NCBI RefSeq assembly: GCF_000277645.1
Contig: NZ_AKGG01000016.1
Coordinates: 256,980-308,253 of the forward strand
Source of the DNA: Weissella koreensis KCTC 3621
GTDB lineage: Bacteria; Bacillota; Bacilli; Lactobacillales; Lactobacillaceae
Reading direction: 5' to 3'
DNA: 51,274 nt
Shown: positions 34,310-42,947 of the stretch, piece by piece
Layout of the letters: each line of letters starts with the position of its first letter
How positions within the stretch are numbered: position 1 is the stretch's first letter
Notes under the pieces: generated by a model
Databases searched by the model: none
Told to the model about the DNA's origin: nothing
The model's input: only the letters and a program-made list of their open reading frames with translations
Program-made: the position numbers and the translations under genes

Positions 34310-34702
34310 AGTTGCTTTAATCGCTAATCATTCTTGGATTAATACTTAAATCTAATTTATCTTTGCACGATTAACATTTTGAATGCCTTAAATTTAAAAG
34401 AAATACAAACTGTAAAATATTTTAATCCCATTTTAGGAACTGCAGATGGAATCTTGTGACTATTTAATAAAATAAATATTACAGATGCGATTTATCACTA
34501 CCGCAACTAGAAAAAAGTTCATTTAAAATATATGCAGGCGTAATAATTTTATTTTGGCTGAAGCTTATTTAGTGTAAAATTTAAAAAAGCAAAGCATCTA
34601 TCAGTAACTACTGGATTATGGCGATATACCTATCAAATTTTTGAAAGTTTAGTTCACAGAGACAAAGTTACTATACATAACCAAAATAGTGGGGAATAAT
34701 AA
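34310..34702. other. Gene-free stretch between guaA and the CLC gene
   Basis: About 390 AT-rich bases without an ORF of useful size. One frame (about 34585-34695) reads as an uninterrupted polar peptide directly before the CLC start but has no start codon or Shine-Dalgarno site; it could be a decayed gene. It should contain the CLC promoter, which I could not place. Confidence 0.4.
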
Positions 34703-35983
34703 ATGGAACACGTATTAAAAGAGTCACAAAACCCAAAGGAGATTCACCAACAAACTGGAATTTTAATTATTTCAACGATTGCTTTAGGCATCATAGTTGG
34801 TTTTAGTTCATTGATTTTGAGTTTATTTTTAGATAAAGTTGAACAATTTTTCTTAAGCTTCAAAGAATCAGCACTCGCGCCTAGCGCAACCATGATTGCC
34901 GGTAGTCATCGACTCATTTCAGTGATTATTGGGGGGATGTTAGCCACCATCATTTGGTATATTCTACGGACTAAATTTAAACCCATCATCAGTATCAATC
35001 AGGCCTTAAAAGGAAAACAGATGCCATGGATTGAAACCATCATTGATGTTCTAACCCAGATTATGTTTGTCGGAACTGGTGGTTCGGTGGGCCGGGAGTT
35101 AGCTCCAAGAGAAGCCGGAGCCATGCTAGCGCAACGATGGTCAAACATGATTAATAAAATAGGATTATCAAAAATAACTCCCGAAGATCAACAGTTATTA
35201 ATTGCTGCTGCTGCCGGGGCCGGTTTCGCCGGAATCTACATCGCCCCCATCACGGGGATGTTTTTCTGTGTTGAAATTCTATTAAAAAAAATAACACCAA
35301 AAACGGTAACCATCAGTTTAAGTATGAGTGTGATTTCAATGTTAATAGGTTCTTTGGTTAAGGGCTTTAAGCCTTACTATTTAATTCACGATACTCATTT
35401 CAGCTTAATGATGCTACCTTTTGTTTTAATCGCGAGTCCCATTATTGGACTAGTCGGCGTTTTATTTCGTAAAGCCTTTAAATGGGCTGAAAAATTTCAA
35501 GCCAAGAATAAACAAATTTTATGGCAATTACCATTATTAGCTGTTTTAACTGGATTAATAGCAATGATATTCCCACAAATCATGGGAAATGGTCGGGCCT
35601 TAGCTCAACTGTCAATGAATTATAATCACCATTTTTTTATCGGGATTCTTATTTTGGGCGCAATCGCTAAAGCTACCGTAACAGTTTTAACGATTCGTGC
35701 TGGCGCATCCGGTGGAACGTTAACCCCATCAATTGCGATTGGATCAGCCTTAGGTGTTTTAATTGGACTAGGCTTTAATTTATTAGGCTTCCCACTTTCA
35801 TTGAGTCAAGCAGCATTATTAGGTGCCGCTATTCTCTTGGCTGCCTCACAACAAGCTCCTTTAATGGCTTTATTTATGATTTTCGAAGTTAGCCATCTTG
35901 ATTATTCGGCATTTTTACCTCTTGGTCTTGGTGTGGCGATCGCAGCCATCATTTCACAATTATTCTTTAAAGGTCGTTTATAG
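34703..35983 (+). CDS. CLC-family chloride channel/antiporter-like protein
   Basis: Membrane protein of the CLC superfamily, 426 residues, about ten helices. Family motifs are recognisable but divergent: VGRELAPREAGAML stands where CLC has GREGP-x-VQIG (the gating Glu is kept as GRE), AAAAGAGFAGIYIAPITGMFF replaces the AAGxxAAFxxPLAG block, and GASGGTLTPSIAIGSALG replaces GxFxP. No clear GSGIP motif is seen. It may transport chloride, fluoride or another anion; the changed filter makes ion choice uncertain. It starts behind GGGG and has its own terminator. Confidence 0.82.
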   Translation: MEHVLKESQNPKEIHQQTGILIISTIALGIIVGFSSLILSLFLDKVEQFFLSFKESALAPSATMIAGSHRLISVIIGGMLATIIWYILRTKFKPIISINQALKGKQMPWIETIIDVLTQIMFVGTGGSVGRELAPREAGAMLAQRWSNMINKIGLSKITPEDQQLLIAAAAGAGFAGIYIAPITGMFFCVEILLKKITPKTVTISLSMSVISMLIGSLVKGFKPYYLIHDTHFSLMMLPFVLIASPIIGLVGVLFRKAFKWAEKFQAKNKQILWQLPLLAVLTGLIAMIFPQIMGNGRALAQLSMNYNHHFFIGILILGAIAKATVTVLTIRAGASGGTLTPSIAIGSALGVLIGLGFNLLGFPLSLSQAALLGAAILLAASQQAPLMALFMIFEVSHLDYSAFLPLGLGVAIAAIISQLFFKGRL

Positions 35984-36037
35984 AAAGATATATATAATAG
36001 CTATTATTAATTATTTGATTTAATTATTGTGAACTTA

Positions 36038-36074
36038 ACCCCATTAGTTGGCTAAAACTGATGGGGTTTTTATT
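36038..36074 (+). terminator. Terminator of the CLC gene
   Basis: CCCCAT-AGTT and ACT-ATGGGG form a hairpin followed by TTTTTATT, about 55 bases after the stop codon. Confidence 0.82.
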
Positions 36075-36139
36075 ATGTTTTAAAAACATTCTAACTATGC
36101 TTAAATACAGATAAATTTATTTAAAGATATTTAAAAAGT

Positions 36140-36167
36140 TTGCACTAAATCAAAAAACACTTATAAT
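36140..36167 (+). promoter_or_regulatory. Promoter of the NmrA-like/Rrf2 operon
   Basis: -35 TTGCAC (36140-36145) and perfect -10 TATAAT (36162-36167), 16 bp apart, leaving a leader of about 120 bases before the start codon. Confidence 0.65.
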
Positions 36168-36291
36168 AAAAGAAACAAGTTATTTATAAAGTAACATGTT
36201 CTCAAATTATCAAATCAACATATCGCATCACAATGTTCATGTAGATATCAGAAATAATATTTATAAAAAAATTGATAAAGGATAAATAAAA

Positions 36292-37158
36292 ATGAAATAT
36301 TTAATTACCGGCGCAACAGGAAATTTAGGTACTCGAGTAGTCCATAATTTAATTAAATTAGTAGGATCTGAATCCATTACCGCTGCAGTTCATACACCAA
36401 GTAAGGCTAATTTGATTAAAGAACTAGGTGTAAATTTGGTATCAATCGATTATTTGAACGTTGATAGTATGGTTCAAGCCTTCAAGAAACAAGATGTAGT
36501 GATTTATATTCCTAGTAAAACTTATAGTATGTTACAGAGAATTACGGAGTTTGAAAATTCGATAAAAGCCTTAAAATTATCCAATGTACACAATGTTGTC
36601 TTTGTTAGTTTCTACGCTGATCAAGAAAATAATCCCTTTACGATGTCTCCCTACTACGGCTATGCTCCAAGAAAACTGGCTGGTAGTGGTTTAGCATATG
36701 CTGTTATTAGAAATTCACTATATGCTGATCCATTGGTGCCTTACTTACCCGAACTAATTGAACGAAAACACTTAATCTATCCGGTCGGCGATCAAGCGAT
36801 GAGTTTTATCACCCAAGATGACAGTGCTGAATCAATCGCTAAGTTGGCTATGCAACCTAATTTACGAGATCATGGGCAAATCTATACTGTGACTCAAGAT
36901 AATAGTTTAACTATGCCAGAACTCGGAAAAATTATGACTACTATCACTGATCATACAATTGGCTATGAGCCAGTTACTACGAAAGAATTTGGTGAAATCT
37001 ATGCTCCAGATGGGGATGGCGAAGAGTTAGCTAGTATGTATGCCGCTGGTGCTCTAGGATTATTTGATCAAGTCACCAATGACTTTAAAACCATCACAGG
37101 ACACGCTCCTGAGAACATGCTGAACTTCTTATCCCGCAATTATGTGGAGCGTAAATAA
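36292..37158 (+). CDS. NmrA-like NAD(P)-binding reductase
   Basis: Atypical SDR, 288 residues, related to the quinone-oxidoreductase-2 (QOR2/YtfG) group. The N-terminal dinucleotide motif ITGATGNLGTRV is followed by VVFVSFYADQENNPF, lacking a classical YxxxK site. The C-terminal half holds the substrate lobe. It is translated with the Rrf2 gene 2 bases downstream, which is probably its regulator. A quinone or electrophile substrate, or a purely redox-sensing role, is inference. Confidence 0.87.
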   Translation: MKYLITGATGNLGTRVVHNLIKLVGSESITAAVHTPSKANLIKELGVNLVSIDYLNVDSMVQAFKKQDVVIYIPSKTYSMLQRITEFENSIKALKLSNVHNVVFVSFYADQENNPFTMSPYYGYAPRKLAGSGLAYAVIRNSLYADPLVPYLPELIERKHLIYPVGDQAMSFITQDDSAESIAKLAMQPNLRDHGQIYTVTQDNSLTMPELGKIMTTITDHTIGYEPVTTKEFGEIYAPDGDGEELASMYAAGALGLFDQVTNDFKTITGHAPENMLNFLSRNYVERK

Positions 37159-37160
37159 AA

Positions 37161-37595
37161 ATGAAATATTCCCATAAATTAAGTGACGCCGTACATATTT
37201 TAGCTTACGTTTATATTTATGCTGATGGAGATCTATCAAGTAAAGCTATTGCTTCAAGTGTTGAAACAAATCAAAGTATGGTTAGACGGATGATGTCGAA
37301 TTTAGTGCGGGCCGGTTTACTCAACAGTCAACCTGGTAAAGTAGAACTATCTTTAGCCAAAGCCCCTCAAGACATTAGTTTGCTTGATGTTTATCTAGCA
37401 ATAGAAGACAATCATAATTTCTTACACATTGATGACAAGACCAATCCGCTATGTATCGTTGGTGGCAATATTCAGGAAACTTTGAATGATGTTTATAGTA
37501 AAATTCAAAAAGATGCTGAAGCAAGTATGTCAGAACACTCATTACAAGAGATCATTGATCAAATTCTAACCCTTGAAAAAAATAAAAATCGTTAA
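37161..37595 (+). CDS. Rrf2-family transcriptional regulator (YwnA-like)
   Basis: Winged-helix regulator of 144 residues. The Rrf2 start KLSDAVHILAYV, recognition segment SKAIASSVETNQSMVRRMMSNLVRAGLL and dimer helix at the C-terminus are present. Only one cysteine (PLCIVGGN, near residue 93) is seen instead of the three of IscR/NsrR, so no iron-sulfur cluster is expected; a thiol switch is possible. It starts 2 bases after the NmrA-like gene (GGAG within that gene's end) and likely autoregulates the operon. Confidence 0.9.
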   Translation: MKYSHKLSDAVHILAYVYIYADGDLSSKAIASSVETNQSMVRRMMSNLVRAGLLNSQPGKVELSLAKAPQDISLLDVYLAIEDNHNFLHIDDKTNPLCIVGGNIQETLNDVYSKIQKDAEASMSEHSLQEIIDQILTLEKNKNR

Positions 37596-37626
37596 TTTAC
37601 TGCTAACATATTTCAGACATAATACT

Positions 37627-37672
37627 AAAAAGCACATTTCCTCAAACTAGAGATAATGTGCTTTTTTATATT
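37627..37672 (+). terminator. Terminator of the NmrA-like/Rrf2 operon
   Basis: AGCACATT and AATGTGCT form an 8-bp stem followed by TTTTTTAT. Confidence 0.78.
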
Positions 37673-37676
37673 AATG

Positions 37677-37838
37677 TTTGAAGAAATTTCCAACAATGAA
37701 GAACAAAACAAATTAAACACTGCCTTATTTTTTAACATTATTATTGGATATATCGCCCTAATGAGCACTGGTATTCAACCATCTGATGCTCAACAAATAT
37801 TTATTAGAAATATTAATCGAGTAATTGATTCTTTTTAA
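37677..37838 (+). pseudogene. Possible remnant of a regulator C-terminus
   Basis: A 53-codon frame (from ATG 37677) reads as a helical peptide resembling the C-terminal helices of TetR-type proteins. There is no Shine-Dalgarno site and the frame starts at the tail of a terminator. It may be decayed DNA; support is weak. Confidence 0.25.
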
Positions 37839-37845
37839 ACTTTTA

Positions 37846-38121
37846 TTTATAAAATATCCAAATGATGGTCGGATTCAGTTAGTAAAATTAACAGAAAAAG
37901 GACGACGTGAAGCTGAAAAAATTCTCTTCTATATTCGATAGTATCTTGACTATTTAGATCCCAAAGAATGGTCTGAGTTATCTAATATCCTTGATAAATT
38001 AAATGATGGTATTCGTGATAATTTAAATTTGAACGGAATTCAAAATATTGGAACACGCATTATGTTAAGCCATTTGGATCGTAAAAATGAACAAGATCCA
38101 GAAATTAATAGTAGTAAATAA
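37846..38121 (+). pseudogene. Decayed MarR-family regulator (3' half)
   Basis: An open frame encodes YPNDGRIQLVKLTEKGRREAE, the wing and following helix of MarR proteins (usual pattern D-x-R-x-x-x-V-x-LT-x-x-G), then continues with LDPKEWSELSNILDKLNDGI to a stop at 38119-38121. An in-frame TAG at 37939-37941 breaks it and the N-terminal helix-turn-helix half is missing. It is therefore a non-functional remnant. It sits beside an intact MarR/MFS pair but is not a simple copy of it. Confidence 0.75.
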
Positions 38122-38164
38122 CCAGTCTATTAGACCGGTATTTGCGCATATAATTTTATAAATT

Positions 38165-38209
38165 AAAACCCTATTCGTTGAATTCAATCGACGAATAGGG
38201 CCATTTTTT
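38165..38209. terminator. Terminator downstream of the MFS efflux gene
   Basis: CCCTATTCGT and ACGAATAGGG form a 10-bp stem. It is followed by CCATTTTTT on the plus strand and TTTTAATTT on the minus strand; it mainly serves the minus-strand MFS gene. Confidence 0.75.
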
Positions 38210-38237
38210 ATATATTATTTTCCAAAAGTGCTTGTAT

Positions 38238-39641
38238 TCATTTTTTCATCCGATTAGTCATCATGAAAGCAGGTATTAAAATCAATAATGAAAAAATTGT
38301 AGCATATAAAAATCCATATTGATACGCGCCAATTAATTGATTTGGCTGATTGACCGGATGTATCACGGTATACCCCGTCACTACGGTTGCTAGTACTGCT
38401 GCTCCAAAAGCCGAACCTACTTGTTCAAATAATTTAGCACCAATCGATGCTGCTCCCACATAAATTTTATCAATCCCTACATAAATGTCGGCTTGCAAGG
38501 CAAACTTAACTCCAGCACCACCAATTCCGCGAATAAACATGATTAACATTAATAACCAACTAGCTGTTGTTTGACCCAAATAAACCAAGGGTAGCGTTCC
38601 AATTACGGTAATAATAACTCCCAAGATAATAACGATTCGTGCACCGATTTGATCAATCATACGGCCAATCATTCCCCGCGCCATCAACATTCCTAAACTT
38701 TGCGGAATCAAAGCTATGGCGGCAATGATCAAACTATCACCTCGAACATCTTGAAAATAAAGAGGGAATAATAGCATCGGACCAGTAGTAATAAATCCAG
38801 CTAATAAATCACCAAGCATCGCCCCTGAAAAATTATGATATTTAAATAAATGCAGTGGTAAAACCACGGTATATTTTGTCTTCAAGGCGTAAAAAACATA
38901 AATTATGCTGGCTAGTAACCCTATTCCAACTAGGCGTAAAGTTGCTATTTGAAGAAAAGTTCCTGTCATACTAGCTTTGGTAATTCCTAAAATTAGGCTT
39001 ACTGCAATCACCACTAATAAAGTTATTCCTAAAAAGTCAAAATGATCTAGCCGACGCTGTGGGCTACTTTTAGGTACCATCCTAATTAAACCGATAATCG
39101 CAATCATCACAATAGGTACATTTACAAAGAACATCCATCGCCATGAACTAGTCTGGACAATGAGCCCACCAAATATCGGTCCTAGCATCGGTCCTAGAGT
39201 CATAGGCACTCCAATAATGGACATAACTTGTCCCATTTTAGCGCCTCCAAATAATTCAACTAATAACGTAAACATAACTGTAATTAATAGGCCCGAAAAT
39301 AAACCTTGAATTATTCGCATGCTAATTAACATATATATATTGGCTGATAATCCAGCTAATAGTGACGCTAATCCGAATCCAATTTCAGACCATAAATAGA
39401 TCGTTCTTCCCGAAAAGCGATCCACCAACCAACTTGAGAACGGAACGGCAGCCCCCATCGCTAAAATGAAACTTATCATAACCCACTGAACTAACCCTAG
39501 TGAAGCTTGGAACTCTTGACCTAGTTGATTGATGGCAATATTAACCATTGTAGAATCTAGCATCGGTGCCATTGTTCCAAGTACGAGCACCCATGCTATC
39601 GTAACTAGCTCCTTTGGAAATTTTTGTGTTTGTTTGAACAT
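38238..39641 (-). CDS. MFS drug efflux transporter, DHA2 (EmrB/LmrB) type
   Basis: Proton-driven multidrug exporter, 467 residues, about 14 membrane helices as in the DHA2 group. Helix 1 has LDSTMVNIAINQLG with the membrane Asp; the antiporter motif C reads GVPMTLGPMLGPIFGG; SSWRWMFFVNVPI follows it. Substrates are unknown. It lies 129 bases downstream of a MarR gene, with its own promoter carrying two copies of a 16-bp operator-like repeat, so MarR control is likely. Confidence 0.92.
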   Translation of the reverse strand: MFKQTQKFPKELVTIAWVLVLGTMAPMLDSTMVNIAINQLGQEFQASLGLVQWVMISFILAMGAAVPFSSWLVDRFSGRTIYLWSEIGFGLASLLAGLSANIYMLISMRIIQGLFSGLLITVMFTLLVELFGGAKMGQVMSIIGVPMTLGPMLGPIFGGLIVQTSSWRWMFFVNVPIVMIAIIGLIRMVPKSSPQRRLDHFDFLGITLLVVIAVSLILGITKASMTGTFLQIATLRLVGIGLLASIIYVFYALKTKYTVVLPLHLFKYHNFSGAMLGDLLAGFITTGPMLLFPLYFQDVRGDSLIIAAIALIPQSLGMLMARGMIGRMIDQIGARIVIILGVIITVIGTLPLVYLGQTTASWLLMLIMFIRGIGGAGVKFALQADIYVGIDKIYVGAASIGAKLFEQVGSAFGAAVLATVVTGYTVIHPVNQPNQLIGAYQYGFLYATIFSLLILIPAFMMTNRMKK

Positions 39642-39679
39642 AATTCTTACCTCAATTTTTAAATATATTTGTTTTTTAA

Positions 39680-39731
39680 TGTTTCCTAGTCAACAAAATA
39701 CATATTAAACCTTTTTGTTTCTTTGTCAACA
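39680..39731 (-). promoter_or_regulatory. MFS gene promoter with repeated operator-like sites
   Basis: On the minus strand TTGACA (39724-39729) and TAATAT (39702-39707) are 16 bp apart. TGTTTCTTTGTCAACA (39716-39731) overlaps the -35 and TGTTTCCTAGTCAACA (39680-39695) lies after the -10; they agree at 14 of 16 bases and are imperfect palindromes (TGTT...AACA). They are likely binding sites of the upstream MarR protein. Confidence 0.72.
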
Positions 39732-39744
39732 AAATTGTTAGTAA

Positions 39745-39772
39745 ATAAAAAACGCAGGTCTTATTCTGCGTT
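39745..39772 (-). terminator. Terminator of the MarR gene, overlapping its stop codon
   Basis: On the minus strand AACGCAG and CTGCGTT form a 7-bp stem followed by TTTTATTT. The stem begins within the stop codon region. Confidence 0.7.
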
Positions 39773-40238
39773 AGTTTGAGGTATTTAATTTGTGCATTTC
39801 TTGTTCAAAATGCTGATTTAATTTTCCCGCAAAATCAAGCATTTCATTCAATTCTTCTTCTTTAAGCAGATCAAAAATTTGCTGATCACGCCTCACAATA
39901 TCAGTATGTAAATCTGCATGTCTTGCAAATAAATTTTTACCAGCCTCAGTTAATTTAAAATAACGTTCTTTTTTATTATTGGGGCGTTGAAAAGAAACTA
40001 CCAAATCTTTATTAACTAATTTATTCATTAATTTAGTTACTCCACCACGTGTCATACCAGTTTCATCAGCTATTTTAGTTACATTCGGTTCATCCAAATG
40101 GCCCACCAAATCAACAGTTTCAACTTCTACATGGGTATAACCCGTGAACTGATTAGTCACCACCGCCCGATTTAAGCGCATGAAATTATTCACTACTTCA
40201 ATATAGGCCGACATAAATACATCTTCTCGATTTTCCAT
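39771..40238 (-). CDS. MarR-family regulator of the MFS efflux gene
   Basis: Repressor of 155 residues with winged helix VTKIADETGMTRGGVTKLMNKLVNKDLVVSFQRPNNKKERYFKLTEAGK; the wing and LTEAG motif are canonical. No cysteine is seen, so it is probably ligand-sensing rather than thiol-based. ATG 40238 follows GAGGACATTACA; an ATG seven codons upstream lies within the -10 region and is rejected. Its promoter (TTGGTT, 18 bp, TATAAT, 40258-40287) contains GGAAACA, the half-site found in the MFS operator repeats, suggesting autoregulation. Confidence 0.9.
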   Translation of the reverse strand: MENREDVFMSAYIEVVNNFMRLNRAVVTNQFTGYTHVEVETVDLVGHLDEPNVTKIADETGMTRGGVTKLMNKLVNKDLVVSFQRPNNKKERYFKLTEAGKNLFARHADLHTDIVRRDQQIFDLLKEEELNEMLDFAGKLNQHFEQEMHKLNTSN

Positions 40239-40326
40239 TGTAATGTCCTCTAAAATCATTATACAAAATTGTTTCCCAATAAACCAAATTTCATTATTTT
40301 AAATTACACAAATTAAACATCAAAAA

Positions 40327-40356
40327 AGCCTAATACCATTTAAATGCTATCAGGCT
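40327..40356 (-). terminator. Terminator of the M20 peptidase gene
   Basis: On the minus strand AGCCT-ATA-CATT and AATG-TAT-AGGCT form a hairpin with small mismatches, followed by six T. Confidence 0.8.
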
Positions 40357-40411
40357 TCTTATTTTTAATATCAATTAAATCAAACTACTAAATCAAACTA
40401 CTGTTTTAACT

Positions 40412-41617
40412 TTATTCAGCTAAATATTGATCAAATAATTGGATATATAATTCAATGAAATCCAAATACATTTTTTGATCAACGTATTCATTAGCGGTAT
40501 GCGAGGTCGTATTTCCTGGTCCAAAGACAATAAACGGAACATTATCATCCTGATCGCGCATCAAATTCGAAGCATCTGTGATTCCTGGGGATGCTAAGAC
40601 TGGAATCTTCTCACCGGCATACTTTTCACCAATCGTTTGTGCCAAATGAATCAAATAATTTTCCTTGGTTGAAATCACAGCAGGTTCATCCATCATTACT
40701 TCATAGCTGATATCTGCCTGCTTTAATTCAATCGGCAACATTTTAGCCATATTTACATCATAATTTTGATTACTTTTTTGTAGTTCTTTTTTAACGATTG
40801 CGTCAAATTTATTCAATACATCTTTTCCATTAAATTCTGGAATCGTTCGAATATTGATCTGAGCCTCGGCAGATTCAGGTAATGAATTAACTTGGACCCC
40901 ACCCGCTAAAATATCAGTATTTACTGTTACATTCCCTAAGATTGTATTAACGGGAATTTCAGCGGCTCTAAATTCTTCATTAACGGCCGCCAAAATACTA
41001 ATCACTGGATCAAGAGCATTATAACCAAAGTTTGGCATTGAACTATGTGAAGCCGTTCCCTTCGAAGTCAATTTAATATCAATTGATCCTTTTTGGGCGT
41101 ACGCAATTTGATATCCAGATGGCTCTGCCACTAGGAGAGCATCAACATCTTGCATATATCCTTTTTCAAAAAATAGTTGTGATCCTTCTTCACCCACTTC
41201 TTCTCCTAGCGTTGCTAATAAACGTAGTGTCCCACGAGCTGGCTTATTTTGTGCTTTCATTTCAATCATAGCAATGACCAAGGCTGCCAAACCGCTCTTC
41301 ATATCTGAAGAACCACGGCCATATAATTTTCCATCTTTTTGTGTCAAGGTAAAGGGATCGCTATTCCAATCATCTAAATTACCAGGATCAACTACATCCA
41401 TATGTCCAGTTACAGCCATTACTGGGGCGCCCGTCCCAATTTCAGCTACTAAGTTAGCTCGGCTTTCACCAATCTTGATAATCTTAGCTTCAATATCATA
41501 TTGCGCCAAAATTTCTGATAAATAATTTGCTACATCCAATTCGTGTTCATTAACTGATGGGATTTCCACCAATTTTTTCAAAATATCAATTCGTGCTGAT
41601 TCATTTAAAAGTGCCAT
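40412..41617 (-). CDS. M20-family peptidase/deacylase (ArgE/DapE type)
   Basis: Cytosolic di-zinc amidohydrolase, 401 residues. Metal and catalytic residues are visible: GHMDVV (His/Asp near 72-74), YGRGSSDMKSG (bridging Asp), LGEEVGEEGS (catalytic Glu pair), AEPSG and GPGNTTSHTANEYV (last His). The lid domain covers about 180-290. It could be succinyl-diaminopimelate desuccinylase, acetylornithine deacetylase or a dipeptidase; no lysine-pathway neighbours are present, so the substrate stays open. Monocistronic with a terminator. Confidence 0.88.
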   Translation of the reverse strand: MALLNESARIDILKKLVEIPSVNEHELDVANYLSEILAQYDIEAKIIKIGESRANLVAEIGTGAPVMAVTGHMDVVDPGNLDDWNSDPFTLTQKDGKLYGRGSSDMKSGLAALVIAMIEMKAQNKPARGTLRLLATLGEEVGEEGSQLFFEKGYMQDVDALLVAEPSGYQIAYAQKGSIDIKLTSKGTASHSSMPNFGYNALDPVISILAAVNEEFRAAEIPVNTILGNVTVNTDILAGGVQVNSLPESAEAQINIRTIPEFNGKDVLNKFDAIVKKELQKSNQNYDVNMAKMLPIELKQADISYEVMMDEPAVISTKENYLIHLAQTIGEKYAGEKIPVLASPGITDASNLMRDQDDNVPFIVFGPGNTTSHTANEYVDQKMYLDFIELYIQLFDQYLAE

Positions 41618-41722
41618 ATTCAGTATGCCTTCTTTCTAAATTTCACTTAACGCCAAAATCCATTAACAGTTCTACACGTCCATTCTAACACTTCATTTTT
41701 TTAAATAATAGCTATCAAAAAT

Positions 41723-42166
41723 TTACTTTCTATGTCCTTTAAAAATTTCTTTTTTTCGCAGATTCAATCCCAATGAAGCAATTGAAAAACCACAAACTAA
41801 GCCAATCGCAATCACCAATGTATTAAAGACTCCTGCCACTCCAGCATTAATATTTCCCTTGGTAAAACTGGTCACCGTTTCAAATGCCATTCCCCCTGGG
41901 ACCAACGGAATTAAGGCACCCACGTAAATCATTAGTGAAGGAACCTTCTTTCTTTTAGCAAAAACTAATCCAACTACCCCAATCAAAAAAGCTGCAACGA
42001 TATTCGCTAGAAAAACATTATCAATGCTTTGAACTACAAAAAGATATGTTGCCCACGAAATGGCTCCCGTGAATCCAGATGATAAAAGAGCCCGTTTTGG
42101 AACATTAGCAATTACACCATAAAAATAACTTGATAAAAAAGCTAACCCAATTGAAATATAATCCAT
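41723..42166 (-). CDS. Threonine/serine exporter ThrE, C-terminal-type subunit
   Basis: Small membrane protein of 147 residues with about four or five helices, corresponding to the DUF3815/ThrE_2 half. VPSLMIYVGALIPLVPGGMAFETV is the conserved core (VPG motif). ATG 42166 follows GGAGG by 8 bases; a TTG five codons upstream overlaps that site. It begins 4 bases after the ThrE_1 gene and should form one transporter with it. Confidence 0.88.
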   Translation of the reverse strand: MDYISIGLAFLSSYFYGVIANVPKRALLSSGFTGAISWATYLFVVQSIDNVFLANIVAAFLIGVVGLVFAKRKKVPSLMIYVGALIPLVPGGMAFETVTSFTKGNINAGVAGVFNTLVIAIGLVCGFSIASLGLNLRKKEIFKGHRK

Positions 42167-42170
42167 TATT

Positions 42171-42947
42171 TTATCCTCCAAACACTAGCTTGATCATGAA
42201 ATTACCTGCCGCTGCCCCAAGTGATAAAGCAACTAATGCAAAGATGGCATCAATCGATCTAACAATCCCCGAAATGATTTGGCCATCTACGATTTCCCGT
42301 AAAGCATTCGTGATCGCTAATCCTGGGACTAGAGGCATAATTGCTCCAAAAATAATATTATGCATTCCTAATTTTGGGAAAACACTAGCCATGACTCCTG
42401 CTAATAATCCAATCATCATACCCCCAACAAATTCACTAAAATATGTATTTAAGCTGAGTTTGTTAATTTGATTAAAACAAAAATAAGAAAATGCTCCAAC
42501 TAAAAACATTGCCAAATAAGCATTGGGATTCGCCTCATTCACTAATAATGGGGTTAAAGAAACCATTCCGGCAGCAAGCACTTTTTGCCATCCTTTAAAT
42601 GAAATTACTTCTTTCTTGATTTTTTGAATTTCATTTTTAAATTCATCAAAATCCATATCATGGCTAGTAAGCTTTCGTGAAAAGTTATTGACCTCATCCA
42701 CAGTTTGAAGATTAAAACCTGATAATCGCGTTTTAACAACCTTTGTTGCTATGATTTGATTAGCTGAAATAGAAACTGACGTTAAAGTTACGATACATGT
42801 CACTGGCAATTCTAGAGCAGTTCCAATATATTCAATTGTTTCTTCGATCCGAAATGATTCTGCCCCACCTAGTAATAATAAAGATGCCGCATCGGCCATT
42901 ACTTCCATTCTTTCCCGAATACTTTGTTCACTTTGTTTATTATCCAT
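42171..42947 (-). CDS. Threonine/serine exporter ThrE, N-terminal-type subunit
   Basis: Protein of 258 residues with a soluble N-terminal region (about 1-115; ESFRIEETIEYIGTAL, then TLTSVSISANQ) and about five membrane helices. MPLVPGLAITNALREIVDGQIISG is the DUF1212/ThrE_1 signature. Together with the adjacent 147-residue protein it reconstitutes the ThrE fold that is a single chain in actinobacteria. Amino-acid export is the likely role. The two genes are an operon. Confidence 0.88.
   Translation of the reverse strand: MDNKQSEQSIRERMEVMADAASLLLLGGAESFRIEETIEYIGTALELPVTCIVTLTSVSISANQIIATKVVKTRLSGFNLQTVDEVNNFSRKLTSHDMDFDEFKNEIQKIKKEVISFKGWQKVLAAGMVSLTPLLVNEANPNAYLAMFLVGAFSYFCFNQINKLSLNTYFSEFVGGMMIGLLAGVMASVFPKLGMHNIIFGAIMPLVPGLAITNALREIVDGQIISGIVRSIDAIFALVALSLGAAAGNFMIKLVFGG

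Noticed and set aside
34585..34700. Polar open stretch before the CLC gene that suggested a transposase or regulator remnant
   Set aside because: No start codon, no ribosome site, an upstream stop and no clear family motif; insufficient to call a gene or mobile element.
37656..37676. Upstream start (ATG 37656) for the 60-codon frame after the Rrf2 gene
   Set aside because: It falls inside the T tract of a terminator and has no ribosome site.
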